A stretch of DNA of 64,000 nucleotides. Origin: Pseudodesulfovibrio tunisiensis. Lineage in GTDB: Bacteria; Desulfobacterota; Desulfovibrionia; Desulfovibrionales; Desulfovibrionaceae. A program made the translations under genes and the position numbers. Each line of letters opens with the position of its first letter. Position 1 is the stretch's first letter. The notes beneath the pieces were generated by a model, which made no database searches, was not told the origin of the DNA, and worked only from the letters and a program-made list of their open reading frames with translations. Below are positions 36,339 through 44,807 of the stretch, piece by piece. The stretch is taken from contig NZ_CP094380.1 in assembly GCF_022809775.1 (NCBI RefSeq), forward strand, positions 3,323,501 through 3,387,500, read 5' to 3'.

Positions 36339-37601
36339 ATGCGGAAGTCCGGCTGCCATTCCGTATCATTGCGGTGCGGATTCGTTCTTGTTGCTGTTTT
36401 CATCCTGAGTCTGGCCACGATTCAACCCTGCGATGCGGCCCGGCCTTTCGTGCTTGGCATGTCCGCGCCCTTTTCCGGGCCGAGTCGGGGGCTGGGCATT
36501 GAATTGTACCGGGGAGCGGCCGCCTGTTTCGCCCATGTGAATCAGGGCGGGGGAATCAACGGCCGACGGATCGAGATTCTTGCTCTGGACGATGGATACG
36601 ACCCTGTCCCTGCCATCGACAACACCATCCATTTTCTTGAAAACGAAGAGGTCCTTTGCCTGTTCAGCTATGTGGGCACGCCCACGGTGACGCGCGTGCT
36701 TCCGTTGCTCAAGGGGTATGACGGGACCAGAAAGCTTCTGTTCTTTCCCTTTTCCGGCGCTCAGCCGCAGCGGGAATTTCCCTACGAAAGACATGTGTTC
36801 AATGCCCGGGCATCGTACCGGCAGGAAATTCGCGGCCTTGTCGACAAGTTTGTCGGACTGGGGCGAACCCGGGTTGCCGTGCTCTATCAGGTGGATGCAT
36901 TCGGCCGGAGCGGCTGGGACGGGACGCGTCGCGCCCTCGCCAAACACGGGCTCGAACTTGCCGGAGAAGCCACGTTTTCCCGGGGAGCCTGTTTCGGGGA
37001 TTCCATGAACGCGCAGGTCGAGGTCCTGCGCAAGGCAGCCCCGGACGTCATTCTTGCCGTGGGACCATACGCGGCCTGCGCCGCCTTTGTCCGGGATGCA
37101 AGGGATGCCGGGCTGGACGTGCCTGTGGCTACTCTGTCCTTCGTGGGCAGCGAGAACATGCTCAAGTTGCTGCAATCGGCCCAAAGGGATTCGGGCCGGG
37201 TCTATACCCGGGATATCGTCAATTCCCAGGTCGTGCCCAGCTATGAGGACCTTTCCCTGCCTGCGGTCCGCGAGTACCGGGCGGACATGGATTCCCTGGC
37301 ACAGGCTGCGCCGGACAAGGCCGAGCAGGGATATGCGCCGCTCCGCTACAGTTTCGTGAGTCTGGAGGGCTATCTCAATGCGCGGGTCATGACCGCGATC
37401 CTGCGAAAGTTTGCGGAATCTCCGGAAAATGGTCTGGCTGCTGCCGCGGAATCGATCAGGAATCTGGAGGTCGGCGTCGGTATTCGCATCGGGTTTGACA
37501 AGGACTGTCATCAGGGCCCGGGCAATGTGTATTTCACCACGATTCGCGATGGCAAGTTCGTTCCGATCAGGCCCGAAGACTGGGCGCGGTGGCAAAAATG
37601 A
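36339..37601 (+). CDS. Periplasmic ligand-binding protein (branched-chain amino acid ABC type)
   Basis: A 420-residue type I periplasmic binding protein (Peripla_BP_6/LivK-like). It has a signal peptide (CGFVLVAVFILSLATIQPCDA), GMSAPFSGPSRGLGIELYRGA and FAHVNQGGGINGRRIEILALDDGYDP. Later segments typical of the fold are VAVLYQVDAFGRSGWDGTRRAL and APDVILAVGPYAACAAFVRDARDAG. No transporter permease or ATPase is nearby. It lies between two hybrid kinases and overlaps the second by four bases, so it probably serves as an extracytoplasmic sensor subunit rather than in uptake. The ATG at 36339 follows GGGGGAG. Confidence 0.87.
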   Translation: MRKSGCHSVSLRCGFVLVAVFILSLATIQPCDAARPFVLGMSAPFSGPSRGLGIELYRGAAACFAHVNQGGGINGRRIEILALDDGYDPVPAIDNTIHFLENEEVLCLFSYVGTPTVTRVLPLLKGYDGTRKLLFFPFSGAQPQREFPYERHVFNARASYRQEIRGLVDKFVGLGRTRVAVLYQVDAFGRSGWDGTRRALAKHGLELAGEATFSRGACFGDSMNAQVEVLRKAAPDVILAVGPYAACAAFVRDARDAGLDVPVATLSFVGSENMLKLLQSAQRDSGRVYTRDIVNSQVVPSYEDLSLPAVREYRADMDSLAQAAPDKAEQGYAPLRYSFVSLEGYLNARVMTAILRKFAESPENGLAAAAESIRNLEVGVGIRIGFDKDCHQGPGNVYFTTIRDGKFVPIRPEDWARWQK

Positions 37602-40147
37602 AGCGCGCATCCCGACTGTTCACCAAGACCATGATTCTGGCTTTCTGCCTGTTCGGGGTCATTGCCAACATGACGTCGGGCACGGCCGCCTACATTCTGC
37701 ATTCGCGGATGACGGACGAGTTCATCAGCAAGGGCACGGCCATTGCCCGGAGCATTGCGGACGCAAGTCAGGAGATCGTGCTCAACAGGGATGCGGCCAC
37801 GTTGCAGGCCATGACCGATCAGTTTCTGGAGATCGAGGGTGTTTCCTACGTATATGTTCTTGATGCGGAACGGACCGCAGTGGCGCATACGTTCGTGCCG
37901 GTCATGCCCGAGGAGCTGCGCGGATTGCAGGAGGAACGGGAAAGGACCGTGGTCACGGAACTCGAGGTCGGCGGGTACGGCGGGATCATCGACATTTCCG
38001 CGCCGATTCTGGCCGGGGTCGCCGGCTACGTGCACGTGGGCATGAGCAGGGACCTGATCGTTTCCTATTTCTGGTCCGCCGTGATCAAGCTGCAAGGGTT
38101 GCTCTTCTTCATTTTCTGGGGGTGCGTGGCCCTGCTGTACTATTTTTCCCGCCGCATATCCCGTCCGTTGCGTGAACTGACGGAATACGCCGAACGTCTG
38201 TCCCGGCACGATTTCTCCGGGGATATCGACATCCGCTCCAACGACGAGGTGGGCCTGCTGGGCCGGACCATGCAGGCCATGGCCCACGAATTGTCCGTGC
38301 TGTTTTCCGAAATGGAGGAAGAGGTCAACCGGTCCACAACCGATCTTCGGGAGAGCATGAGCTATCTTCGGGCGATTATCGACAACCTTGCGGACGGTCT
38401 GCTGGTGGTCGGTCCAGCCGGGGACATTGCCCTCATCAATCCGGCCATCCGGGACTGTTTCGATCTGGAGACCGGGGATTTTACGGGCAAGCCCGTTGGC
38501 AGCGTCTTTCCGCCCGAGGTCGAGGCGCTGGCCCGGCATGTCCTGTCGCGCGATCCCGTGGCGCATGCGGCGGAACTGCCCCTGTCCCGGTCGCGAACGG
38601 GCAAGGCGGTCGGCACCATCATCCAGACCGACGAAGGCGAAGCGCCGCGCTGTCTGGGCGGCGTCATCCTGATTCGGGACATCACCAAAGAAAAGGTGCT
38701 GGATCGGCTCAAGACCGAATTCATTTCCACGGTGTCGCACGAGCTGCGCACGCCCATGACCTCGGTGCTCGGATTCGCCAAGATCATTCGCAAGAAGCTG
38801 GATCAGTCCGTGTTTCCGGCCGTGGTCGGGGATGCCCGGGCGAGCCGGGCGTCACGCAGGGTCCGGGAGAATCTGGACATCATCGTGACCGAAGCCGAGC
38901 GGCTTACCGAACTCATCAACGACGTGCTGGACATTGCCAAGATGGAATCGGGTCGGGCCCAATGGCGGGATCAGATCGTGGACATGGGCGAGGTGGTGCG
39001 GCAGGCCGTGGACTCCACGCAGGGCCTGTGGTCGGCAAAGGAGCTTCAGGTTGTGTGCGAGGTGGAACCTGATCTGCCGCATGTTCGGGGCGACAAGGCC
39101 CGGCTCATGCAGGTGGTGGTCAATCTGCTTTCCAACGCCGTGAAATTCACGGAGGCGAGTCCCATTGTCTGCCGCGTCTTTCGCAAGGGCGACCGCATCG
39201 TGACCAGCGTGGAGGACAAGGGCATCGGCATAGCGGAAAAGGACATGGCCTCGATTTTCGACAAGTTCAGGCAGGCCGGGGATACCCTGACCGAAAAGCC
39301 CAGCGGCACGGGGCTCGGATTGCCCATCTCGCGTCAGATCGTGGAGCACCACCGGGGCGAAATCCGGGTGGAGAGCGAGCCGGAAAAGGGCAGCCGCTTC
39401 TTTTTTTCCCTTCCGGTCATGTTCATATCCAGCCTTGACGACCTGCCTGCGGACGAAAAGGTGGTGTGCGGCGATGAAGAGCAGGTCCGGGCCATTGAGC
39501 GCAAGGCCATGCTCGTGGAGGAAAAGCGGGATCAGGATTCCGCGCCTCTGGTGCTGGTCGTGGATGACGATCCCTCCCTGGGGGCTCTGTTGACCCAGAT
39601 TCTGGAAGGCGAAGGATTTCGCGTTCGGGTGGCCGTGAACGGGGAGCAGGCGCTGGCTTTGGCCAAGGAGCTGCTGCCCAATCTCATCACCATGGACCTG
39701 ATGCTGCCGGGCATGGACGGCCGGACCGCTATAACGTGCTTGCGTCGCAACCCGTTTACCCGGCATATTCCCATTCTGGTGCTCAGTGCCCTGAGCGACG
39801 CCATGGAAGCCGGAGGGGATGTCGCGCTGGTCAAGCCCGTGGACGATGTCCGGCTCGTGGAGGTGGTCCGTGCCCTGCTTCTGGAAAAGGACATGCGGCG
39901 TTCCTGCATGATTCTGGGCGAAGAGGACCGCGACTACTGCTACGAGGAACTCAAGGTCATCTGTCCGGGAACCATAACCTTCTGTCCGCCGGGGCAGATA
40001 TGGGGGCGCATCGAGCAGGGGTTTCGGGGCATGGTCTTCGTGCCTGCCGAGGTGTCCTCCGGCATGGATCTGGAAAGACTGGCGCGCACTCCGGAGGTGG
40101 AGGTCGTGATCCTGCCCGGCACCACTGTTTCGGCAGACCTGACCTGA
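37598..40147 (+). CDS. Hybrid sensor histidine kinase (sensor-HAMP-PAS-HisKA-HATPase-REC plus extra C-terminal domain)
   Basis: About 849 residues. Two membrane segments (near residues 12-35 and ~165-185) bracket a small Cache-like periplasmic sensor. Then come HAMP (ISRPLRELTEYAERLSRHDFSG), PAS (LRAIIDNLADGLLVVGPAGDI), H-box (ISTVSHELRTPM), ATPase (EDKGIGIAEKD, GTGLGLPISRQIVEHH) and a receiver (VLVVDDDPSLG, ITMDLMLPGMDG, LVKPVDD). A final ~80 residues (CPGTITFCPPGQIWGRIEQG, GMVFVPAEV) are shared with the broken paralog at 33572-36248. The start overlaps the binding-protein stop. Phosphotransfer to the receiver at 40239 is plausible. Confidence 0.92.
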   Translation: MKRASRLFTKTMILAFCLFGVIANMTSGTAAYILHSRMTDEFISKGTAIARSIADASQEIVLNRDAATLQAMTDQFLEIEGVSYVYVLDAERTAVAHTFVPVMPEELRGLQEERERTVVTELEVGGYGGIIDISAPILAGVAGYVHVGMSRDLIVSYFWSAVIKLQGLLFFIFWGCVALLYYFSRRISRPLRELTEYAERLSRHDFSGDIDIRSNDEVGLLGRTMQAMAHELSVLFSEMEEEVNRSTTDLRESMSYLRAIIDNLADGLLVVGPAGDIALINPAIRDCFDLETGDFTGKPVGSVFPPEVEALARHVLSRDPVAHAAELPLSRSRTGKAVGTIIQTDEGEAPRCLGGVILIRDITKEKVLDRLKTEFISTVSHELRTPMTSVLGFAKIIRKKLDQSVFPAVVGDARASRASRRVRENLDIIVTEAERLTELINDVLDIAKMESGRAQWRDQIVDMGEVVRQAVDSTQGLWSAKELQVVCEVEPDLPHVRGDKARLMQVVVNLLSNAVKFTEASPIVCRVFRKGDRIVTSVEDKGIGIAEKDMASIFDKFRQAGDTLTEKPSGTGLGLPISRQIVEHHRGEIRVESEPEKGSRFFFSLPVMFISSLDDLPADEKVVCGDEEQVRAIERKAMLVEEKRDQDSAPLVLVVDDDPSLGALLTQILEGEGFRVRVAVNGEQALALAKELLPNLITMDLMLPGMDGRTAITCLRRNPFTRHIPILVLSALSDAMEAGGDVALVKPVDDVRLVEVVRALLLEKDMRRSCMILGEEDRDYCYEELKVICPGTITFCPPGQIWGRIEQGFRGMVFVPAEVSSGMDLERLARTPEVEVVILPGTTVSADLT

Positions 40148-40238
40148 CAGATGATTTGCGCACTTGACGGGGTTTGTGGCATGAAGGGAAAAGGGGCCGA
40201 TGCCGGACCCGCACATCTTTCGTTCGAAGGAGAAAGTG

Positions 40239-40619
40239 ATGCCGAAAAAAATCCTCATAGTAGACGATGAGGTCCATATCAAGATGCTGCTTGAGCAGAC
40301 GCTTGAGGAGCTTGAAGACGAGTACGACGTCGAATTGTTCACTGCATCCGACGGCGAGGAGGGACTGGATTTCATCCGTTCCGAGCGCCCGGATCTTGTC
40401 TTTCTGGACATCATGATGCCCAAGATGAACGGGTACGAGGTCTGTCGGGTAGTCATGGATGACGACGAACTCAAGAGCACCCAGATCATTTTGTTAACGG
40501 CCAAGGGGCAGGAAGTGGATCGCAAGCAGGGATTGGAGCTCGGCGCCAAGATGTACATGACCAAACCCTTTGACCCGGATGAAATCCTGAAGGTTTCCAA
40601 AGACCTGCTGGCTTTGTAA
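40239..40619 (+). CDS. Single-domain response regulator
   Basis: A 126-residue stand-alone receiver: KKILIVDDEVHIK (acidic pair), LVFLDIMMPKMNGYEV (phosphoacceptor Asp), ILLTAKGQE (switch Thr) and MTKPFDPDEIL (Lys). There is no output domain, so it acts in phosphorelay or by protein contact. AAGGAG precedes ATG 40239; the longer upstream frame is unlikely. It sits between the hybrid kinase and the HD-GYP protein on the same strand, so it may link sensing to c-di-GMP breakdown. Confidence 0.93.
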   Translation: MPKKILIVDDEVHIKMLLEQTLEELEDEYDVELFTASDGEEGLDFIRSERPDLVFLDIMMPKMNGYEVCRVVMDDDELKSTQIILLTAKGQEVDRKQGLELGAKMYMTKPFDPDEILKVSKDLLAL

Positions 40620-40626
40620 CCACAGC

Positions 40627-42366
40627 ATGACGCCACTGAAGAAATACATCCGTCCGCAGGTCCTCAAGCGTTTTCTGGAAAAGGCGCTGAATGCTGCCGG
40701 TTCCGGCAGCGTGGTGGCCATCGAGTATGAAGGCGAGATGATTCTGGTGGCCGGAGTCGATTCCCCGGCCGAGTTCGATGCCGGGGGCGCAGATGTTTTT
40801 TCCGAACCGATTTCCTTCAATTCCATACACTCCGGACGGCTGCTTCTGAAACGAAGCGGTGATTTCGAGGAGAGCGGGCGGCTTCTGTCCTTCATGGCCT
40901 ACACACTTCAGGGCTATGTGGACATGGAGGCGGCGCGTCGTTCCATTGGTGAGGATTCTTTGGCCAAGTACAGGGAACTTGCCCTGTTGTATAGGTCCGT
41001 TCCCGAAATCAACACGTCGCTGCGTCTTCGGGATGTGGTCGGAGCCTTGCTCAATGAATGTCGGCGGGAGAATTATCCCGGTGAAGTGGGCATGGTTTTT
41101 CTGTCCGACCCGGCATCGAATCGCTTCAAGCTTTTCACCCAGTTCGGATTGCCCTTTGGCAGCAACCCGGAACAGTTGGCAGGGAGCAGGATTTTTCAGA
41201 ATGTCATCTTCTTCGGGCGAAGCGAGATTGTCGACGATCTGGATCAGGACGAGCGCTGGCATGGCGAGATTCCCCGCGTCAGGAGCATGGCCCTGATTCC
41301 CATTGTTTCGCCGAACAGATGCGAAGGCATGCTCGTGCTTGCCTCGGAAAACACCGGACTGTTCGAAGCGGCCCACGCCAAGAGCCTGTCCACTCTGGCA
41401 TCGGTTGCCGGCATTTCCGTGAGCAACGCGTTCAACTTCGAGGGCGTGCAACGGCTCATGGATGCGATGCTCAAGGCCTTGGCCGAGGCCATTGATTCGC
41501 GCGACCCCTTTACTGCGGGCCATTCCGAACGCGTGGCCCAGCTTGCCGTGGCCTTTGCTCTGGTCTTGAACGAATCCCCGGAATTCTCGGACATTCATTT
41601 TTCCGATGCCGACCTGCGGGAGATATATTACGCAGGAATTCTGCATGACGTGGGCAAGATCGGCATTCGCGAGGACGTGCTGACAAAGGATTCGCGCTTG
41701 CCGAAGCGGCGGCTGGAAGTCATCCGTTCCCGTTTCCAGATAGCCGCTCACGCCGGAAAGCTGAACTGGGTCGAAGCGTTCGAGTGCGTGCGCAACCTGA
41801 ATACGGCCATGAATCCGCGGCAGGAGGATCTGGACTTTGTCCGTTCACTGAGCGGGTTGCACTGGGGCGTGGATGACGAACGCATGCCGCTTCTGTATTC
41901 GGATGAGCTTGAAGCCCTGCTTTTGCCCTACGGCAACCTGACCCCGGACGAGCGGCGCGAGATCGAGCGTCATCCCGCCGAAAGCGAACGCATTCTTCAG
42001 CACATTCCCTTGCAGGAAGGCTTTGTCCATCTGCTGACCATCATTCGCCAGCATCATGAGCGCATGGACGGGTCTGGTTATCCGGACGGCGTGATCGGGA
42101 ATGAAATCCTGTTGCAGAGCCGTCTCATGGCCATTGTGGACATCTACGACGCCGTGACCCAGGAGCGGCACTACAAGCCCGCCTATACCCGGCGCGAGGC
42201 CATGAACATCCTGTCCGGGGATGCCGAGCGCGGCAAACTCGACGCCGTTCTCGTGAACCTGTTTCAGACCAATCTTGCCCGTGTCGAGGAGTTGGCCGAG
42301 CGGGTCAAGGGCTCCCGGATCAACCACATTGCGGAGATAACGGGATCGTCCATGTTCAGCCGGTGA
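40627..42366 (+). CDS. GAF-HD-GYP cyclic di-GMP phosphodiesterase
   Basis: 579 residues. A GAF-like sensor occupies about residues 110-270 (YRSVPEINTSLRLRDVVGALL, RVRSMALIPIVS, LVLASENTGLFEAAHAKSLSTLA). An HD-GYP domain follows with AGHSERVAQLA, ILHDVGKIGI, IERHPAESERIL, HHERMDGSGYPDG and IVDIYDAVT. All the metal-binding His/Asp signatures and the GYP triplet are intact, so c-di-GMP hydrolysis is expected. A ~90-residue insertion lies between HDVGKIGI and IERHPAES. It follows the response regulator by seven bases and converges on a diguanylate cyclase, with an 11-base overlap of the 3' ends. Confidence 0.92.
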   Translation: MTPLKKYIRPQVLKRFLEKALNAAGSGSVVAIEYEGEMILVAGVDSPAEFDAGGADVFSEPISFNSIHSGRLLLKRSGDFEESGRLLSFMAYTLQGYVDMEAARRSIGEDSLAKYRELALLYRSVPEINTSLRLRDVVGALLNECRRENYPGEVGMVFLSDPASNRFKLFTQFGLPFGSNPEQLAGSRIFQNVIFFGRSEIVDDLDQDERWHGEIPRVRSMALIPIVSPNRCEGMLVLASENTGLFEAAHAKSLSTLASVAGISVSNAFNFEGVQRLMDAMLKALAEAIDSRDPFTAGHSERVAQLAVAFALVLNESPEFSDIHFSDADLREIYYAGILHDVGKIGIREDVLTKDSRLPKRRLEVIRSRFQIAAHAGKLNWVEAFECVRNLNTAMNPRQEDLDFVRSLSGLHWGVDDERMPLLYSDELEALLLPYGNLTPDERREIERHPAESERILQHIPLQEGFVHLLTIIRQHHERMDGSGYPDGVIGNEILLQSRLMAIVDIYDAVTQERHYKPAYTRREAMNILSGDAERGKLDAVLVNLFQTNLARVEELAERVKGSRINHIAEITGSSMFSR

Positions 42367-43852
42367 TCTCTTCGGACTGCACGTTGTTTCTGCCGCTTTC
42401 CTTGGCCCGATACAGAGCTGCATCCGCCCGGCCCACAAACGCTTCCAGCGCTTCCCCGGCCTTGTACTCCGCCACTCCCATGCTGACCGTCACGTTTTTC
42501 AGGACCGGGTCCGAACTTTCCGCGATGAACAGGCGCAGCTTTTCGGCATAGGCAAACGCGCCGAGCCTGTCGACATTGGGACTGAGAATCAGGAATTCCT
42601 CTCCGCCCCATCTGCATATGCTGTCCGTGGTCCGGCTGTTTTCCGAAAATTCCCTTGCCAATTGGCGAAGCACTTCATCCCCTGCCTGATGTCCCTGCGT
42701 GTCATTGATCCTCTTGAAATGATCGATGTCCGCCATGACGACGGAAAGCGGCGTTCCGTACCGGTTGGCGCGATCCATTTCCTGCTCCAGAGTCGTATCC
42801 ATGCTCCGCCTGTTTAGCAGTCCGGTCAGTGGATCGGTGCTGGCCAATTGCTCAAGGCGACGGTTGAGTGCGCCGATGCGTTCGAAGTTGCCTTGAATCT
42901 GGTCGGCCATGCCTGCCAGTGCATCGGCAAGGCGCGATATTTCGAGGTTGTGCCGTTTGGGGAGAGTGAGCAGCCTTTTGCGCATCTGCGGCAAGTCGGT
43001 GAGGTTGCGTGAATAGGCCAGAATGATCTGCATGAGGCGGCTGTAGGGAGCGATCTGCCACTGTACGAAAAGCAGCAGGAAAAGCAGGGTAACGCCGCCT
43101 GCAATCAGGCTGTTCTTGCGAAGGGAGGCCTTGAGTTCAAGCAGGTCCGCATGCCGCGCATCCGGAAGCAGGGTGATGAAGACGCCTTCGCTGCCCACGA
43201 ATCCGATACCGCCCGGGGCAAGGGGCACCTGGTCGCTTCCGGGAGGTGGGGGGTGGGAATGGATCATGGCACCCTCGGGGCTGCGTATGCTCAGGATGGT
43301 CCAGCTGTCGGGCACGAGTCTGCCAAGCATGCCCGGGGTCAGGTGCATTGCCGCAGCCACGACGCCGACCGGGGTGTCGTTGTACTTGTTGATGATGCGG
43401 CTGGCCACCAGTGCGAGTTTTCCGTCAACCATGGCCAGACCGAGAAATTCCCCGTCCTTGAGTGCGGCGCGGAAATAGTCGGCTTGCGCGATGGAATCGC
43501 CGAAACGGAATTCCTCCGGAGCGCGGGCCAGCACCATGCCGTTGACGTCGGCAAAGGATATGCAGTCGATGTCGCCCACAAAGGCGATGCTCCAGTCGTA
43601 CAGTTCGTTGTTGTCCGCCACCTCCACCGCACTGACGATTTCGTTGGGCCGGGACAGGCTGACCGCTACCTGCGCGATGCCGGAAGCCACGTTTCCAAAA
43701 AGTTTGGCAACGCTGTCGGCCTTGGTTCTGGCGTTGGACCGGATCGAGTGTTCATATCTGGAAATGACCTGTTCCAGAGATATGGTGTTGATGGAGCTGA
43801 GCACGATGAACGGCACGAACACCATGAGGAAGATGAGAATGCGAAGCGACAT
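42356..43852 (-). CDS. Membrane Cache-GGDEF diguanylate cyclase
   Basis: 498 residues. An N-terminal membrane segment (ILIFLMVFVPFIVLSSI), a ~230-residue periplasmic dCache-like domain (DSIAQADYFRAALKDGEFLGLAMVDGKLALVASRIIN), a second membrane segment (LIAGGVTLLFLLLFVQWQ), a linker helix and a GGDEF domain (STDPLTGLLNRRSMDTTLEQE, DIDHFKRINDTQGHQAGDEVL, RWGGEEFLIL). GGEEF is active. The inhibitory RTTD I-site is present five residues before it, so product feedback is expected. It is co-transcribed with the PhnD-like protein upstream (four-base gap), a probable ligand-presenting partner. Confidence 0.93.
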   Translation of the reverse strand: MSLRILIFLMVFVPFIVLSSINTISLEQVISRYEHSIRSNARTKADSVAKLFGNVASGIAQVAVSLSRPNEIVSAVEVADNNELYDWSIAFVGDIDCISFADVNGMVLARAPEEFRFGDSIAQADYFRAALKDGEFLGLAMVDGKLALVASRIINKYNDTPVGVVAAAMHLTPGMLGRLVPDSWTILSIRSPEGAMIHSHPPPPGSDQVPLAPGGIGFVGSEGVFITLLPDARHADLLELKASLRKNSLIAGGVTLLFLLLFVQWQIAPYSRLMQIILAYSRNLTDLPQMRKRLLTLPKRHNLEISRLADALAGMADQIQGNFERIGALNRRLEQLASTDPLTGLLNRRSMDTTLEQEMDRANRYGTPLSVVMADIDHFKRINDTQGHQAGDEVLRQLAREFSENSRTTDSICRWGGEEFLILSPNVDRLGAFAYAEKLRLFIAESSDPVLKNVTVSMGVAEYKAGEALEAFVGRADAALYRAKESGRNNVQSEEITG

Positions 43853-43856
43853 GGCC

Positions 43857-44705
43857 CTAGTTCCGCAGAGATTCTCTTACCGAGTCATAGAACGCGTCGT
43901 CCCGGGCCTGAAAACCTGCGGCGCTCCAGCCAAGGATGCTTTTCATGGCCTTGCAGAAGGCATGGTCCGGGGGCATGGATTCAAGAGCTCGCCGGTAGGC
44001 CAGAACCTTTTTGCTGGAGACTTCCTCGTTCGCAATGATCGCGTCCAGCGGGATCGGATCGGATTTGTCGAGAATCCTGAATTTTTCACCGTGTTTGCGT
44101 GTGGCTGTGAAATAGGTGCCGTCGGACATGGCGCCAAGATCGATGGCTCCGGCCAGCAGGGCCTCCACCACTCTGTCGTGTTTCTTCAGAAAGAAGACCT
44201 TGCCGAAATAGGTGGACGGATCGATTCCCTGTTTGCGCAGCATCATGTTGGGATAGGCGTAGCCCGAGGTGGAATCCAGGTCCGTGAAGGCGAACCGTTT
44301 GCCCCGGGCCTGAATAAGGTCGTGGATGTCACTGGATTCGAGCGTGACCAGATAGGACTGGTAGAACGGCTGGATTGTTCCGGAATCCTCGTTCCTTTCC
44401 CTGTAGGTGGTGATGTACTGGATTGTCGGAACGGCTTTCTTGAGGCGGACGTAGTTGAGGGTGTTTGTCCAGGCCATGTCCAGCGTCCGGTTTTCCAGCC
44501 GATCCGCAAGTTCGTGATAGTCTCTCGTGATCACCGCTTCCACGCGGTCCCCGGTGTTTTTCTCCAGATATTGGGCGAGCATGTCCATGACCTTTTGCAG
44601 CTTGACCGGATCATTGGACGGAAACATGCCGAACTTGACGGTCCCGGCCGCAGCGGGCGCGGATACGCTCAGGACGAGCAGCAGGATTGCGAACAGTCTG
44701 CGCAT
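43857..44705 (-). CDS. PhnD-like periplasmic binding protein
   Basis: 282 residues with a signal peptide (RRLFAILLLVLSVSAPAAA) and the phosphate/phosphite/phosphonate-binding (PhnD/SsuA-like) pattern: VKFGMFPSNDPVKLQKVMDML, LAWTNTLNY-like DMAWTNTLNYVRLKK, SYLVTLESSDIHDLIQARGKRFAFTDLDSTSGYAYP and GAIDLGAMSDGTYF. No permease or ATPase is encoded nearby. The following gene, four bases later, is a Cache-GGDEF cyclase, so this is more likely the sensing subunit of that cyclase than a transporter component. The ligand is unknown; an oxyanion is plausible from family. Confidence 0.87.
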   Translation of the reverse strand: MRRLFAILLLVLSVSAPAAAGTVKFGMFPSNDPVKLQKVMDMLAQYLEKNTGDRVEAVITRDYHELADRLENRTLDMAWTNTLNYVRLKKAVPTIQYITTYRERNEDSGTIQPFYQSYLVTLESSDIHDLIQARGKRFAFTDLDSTSGYAYPNMMLRKQGIDPSTYFGKVFFLKKHDRVVEALLAGAIDLGAMSDGTYFTATRKHGEKFRILDKSDPIPLDAIIANEEVSSKKVLAYRRALESMPPDHAFCKAMKSILGWSAAGFQARDDAFYDSVRESLRN

Positions 44706-44807
44706 TCTTCCCCCCTTGCGGCAAATGGTTGATCAGAAGGATACTGTAGGCAGTCTAGCGGAAGCTTGGCGTAATGACCACGGGCTCGGCGTGATAATCG
44801 TGAATTG

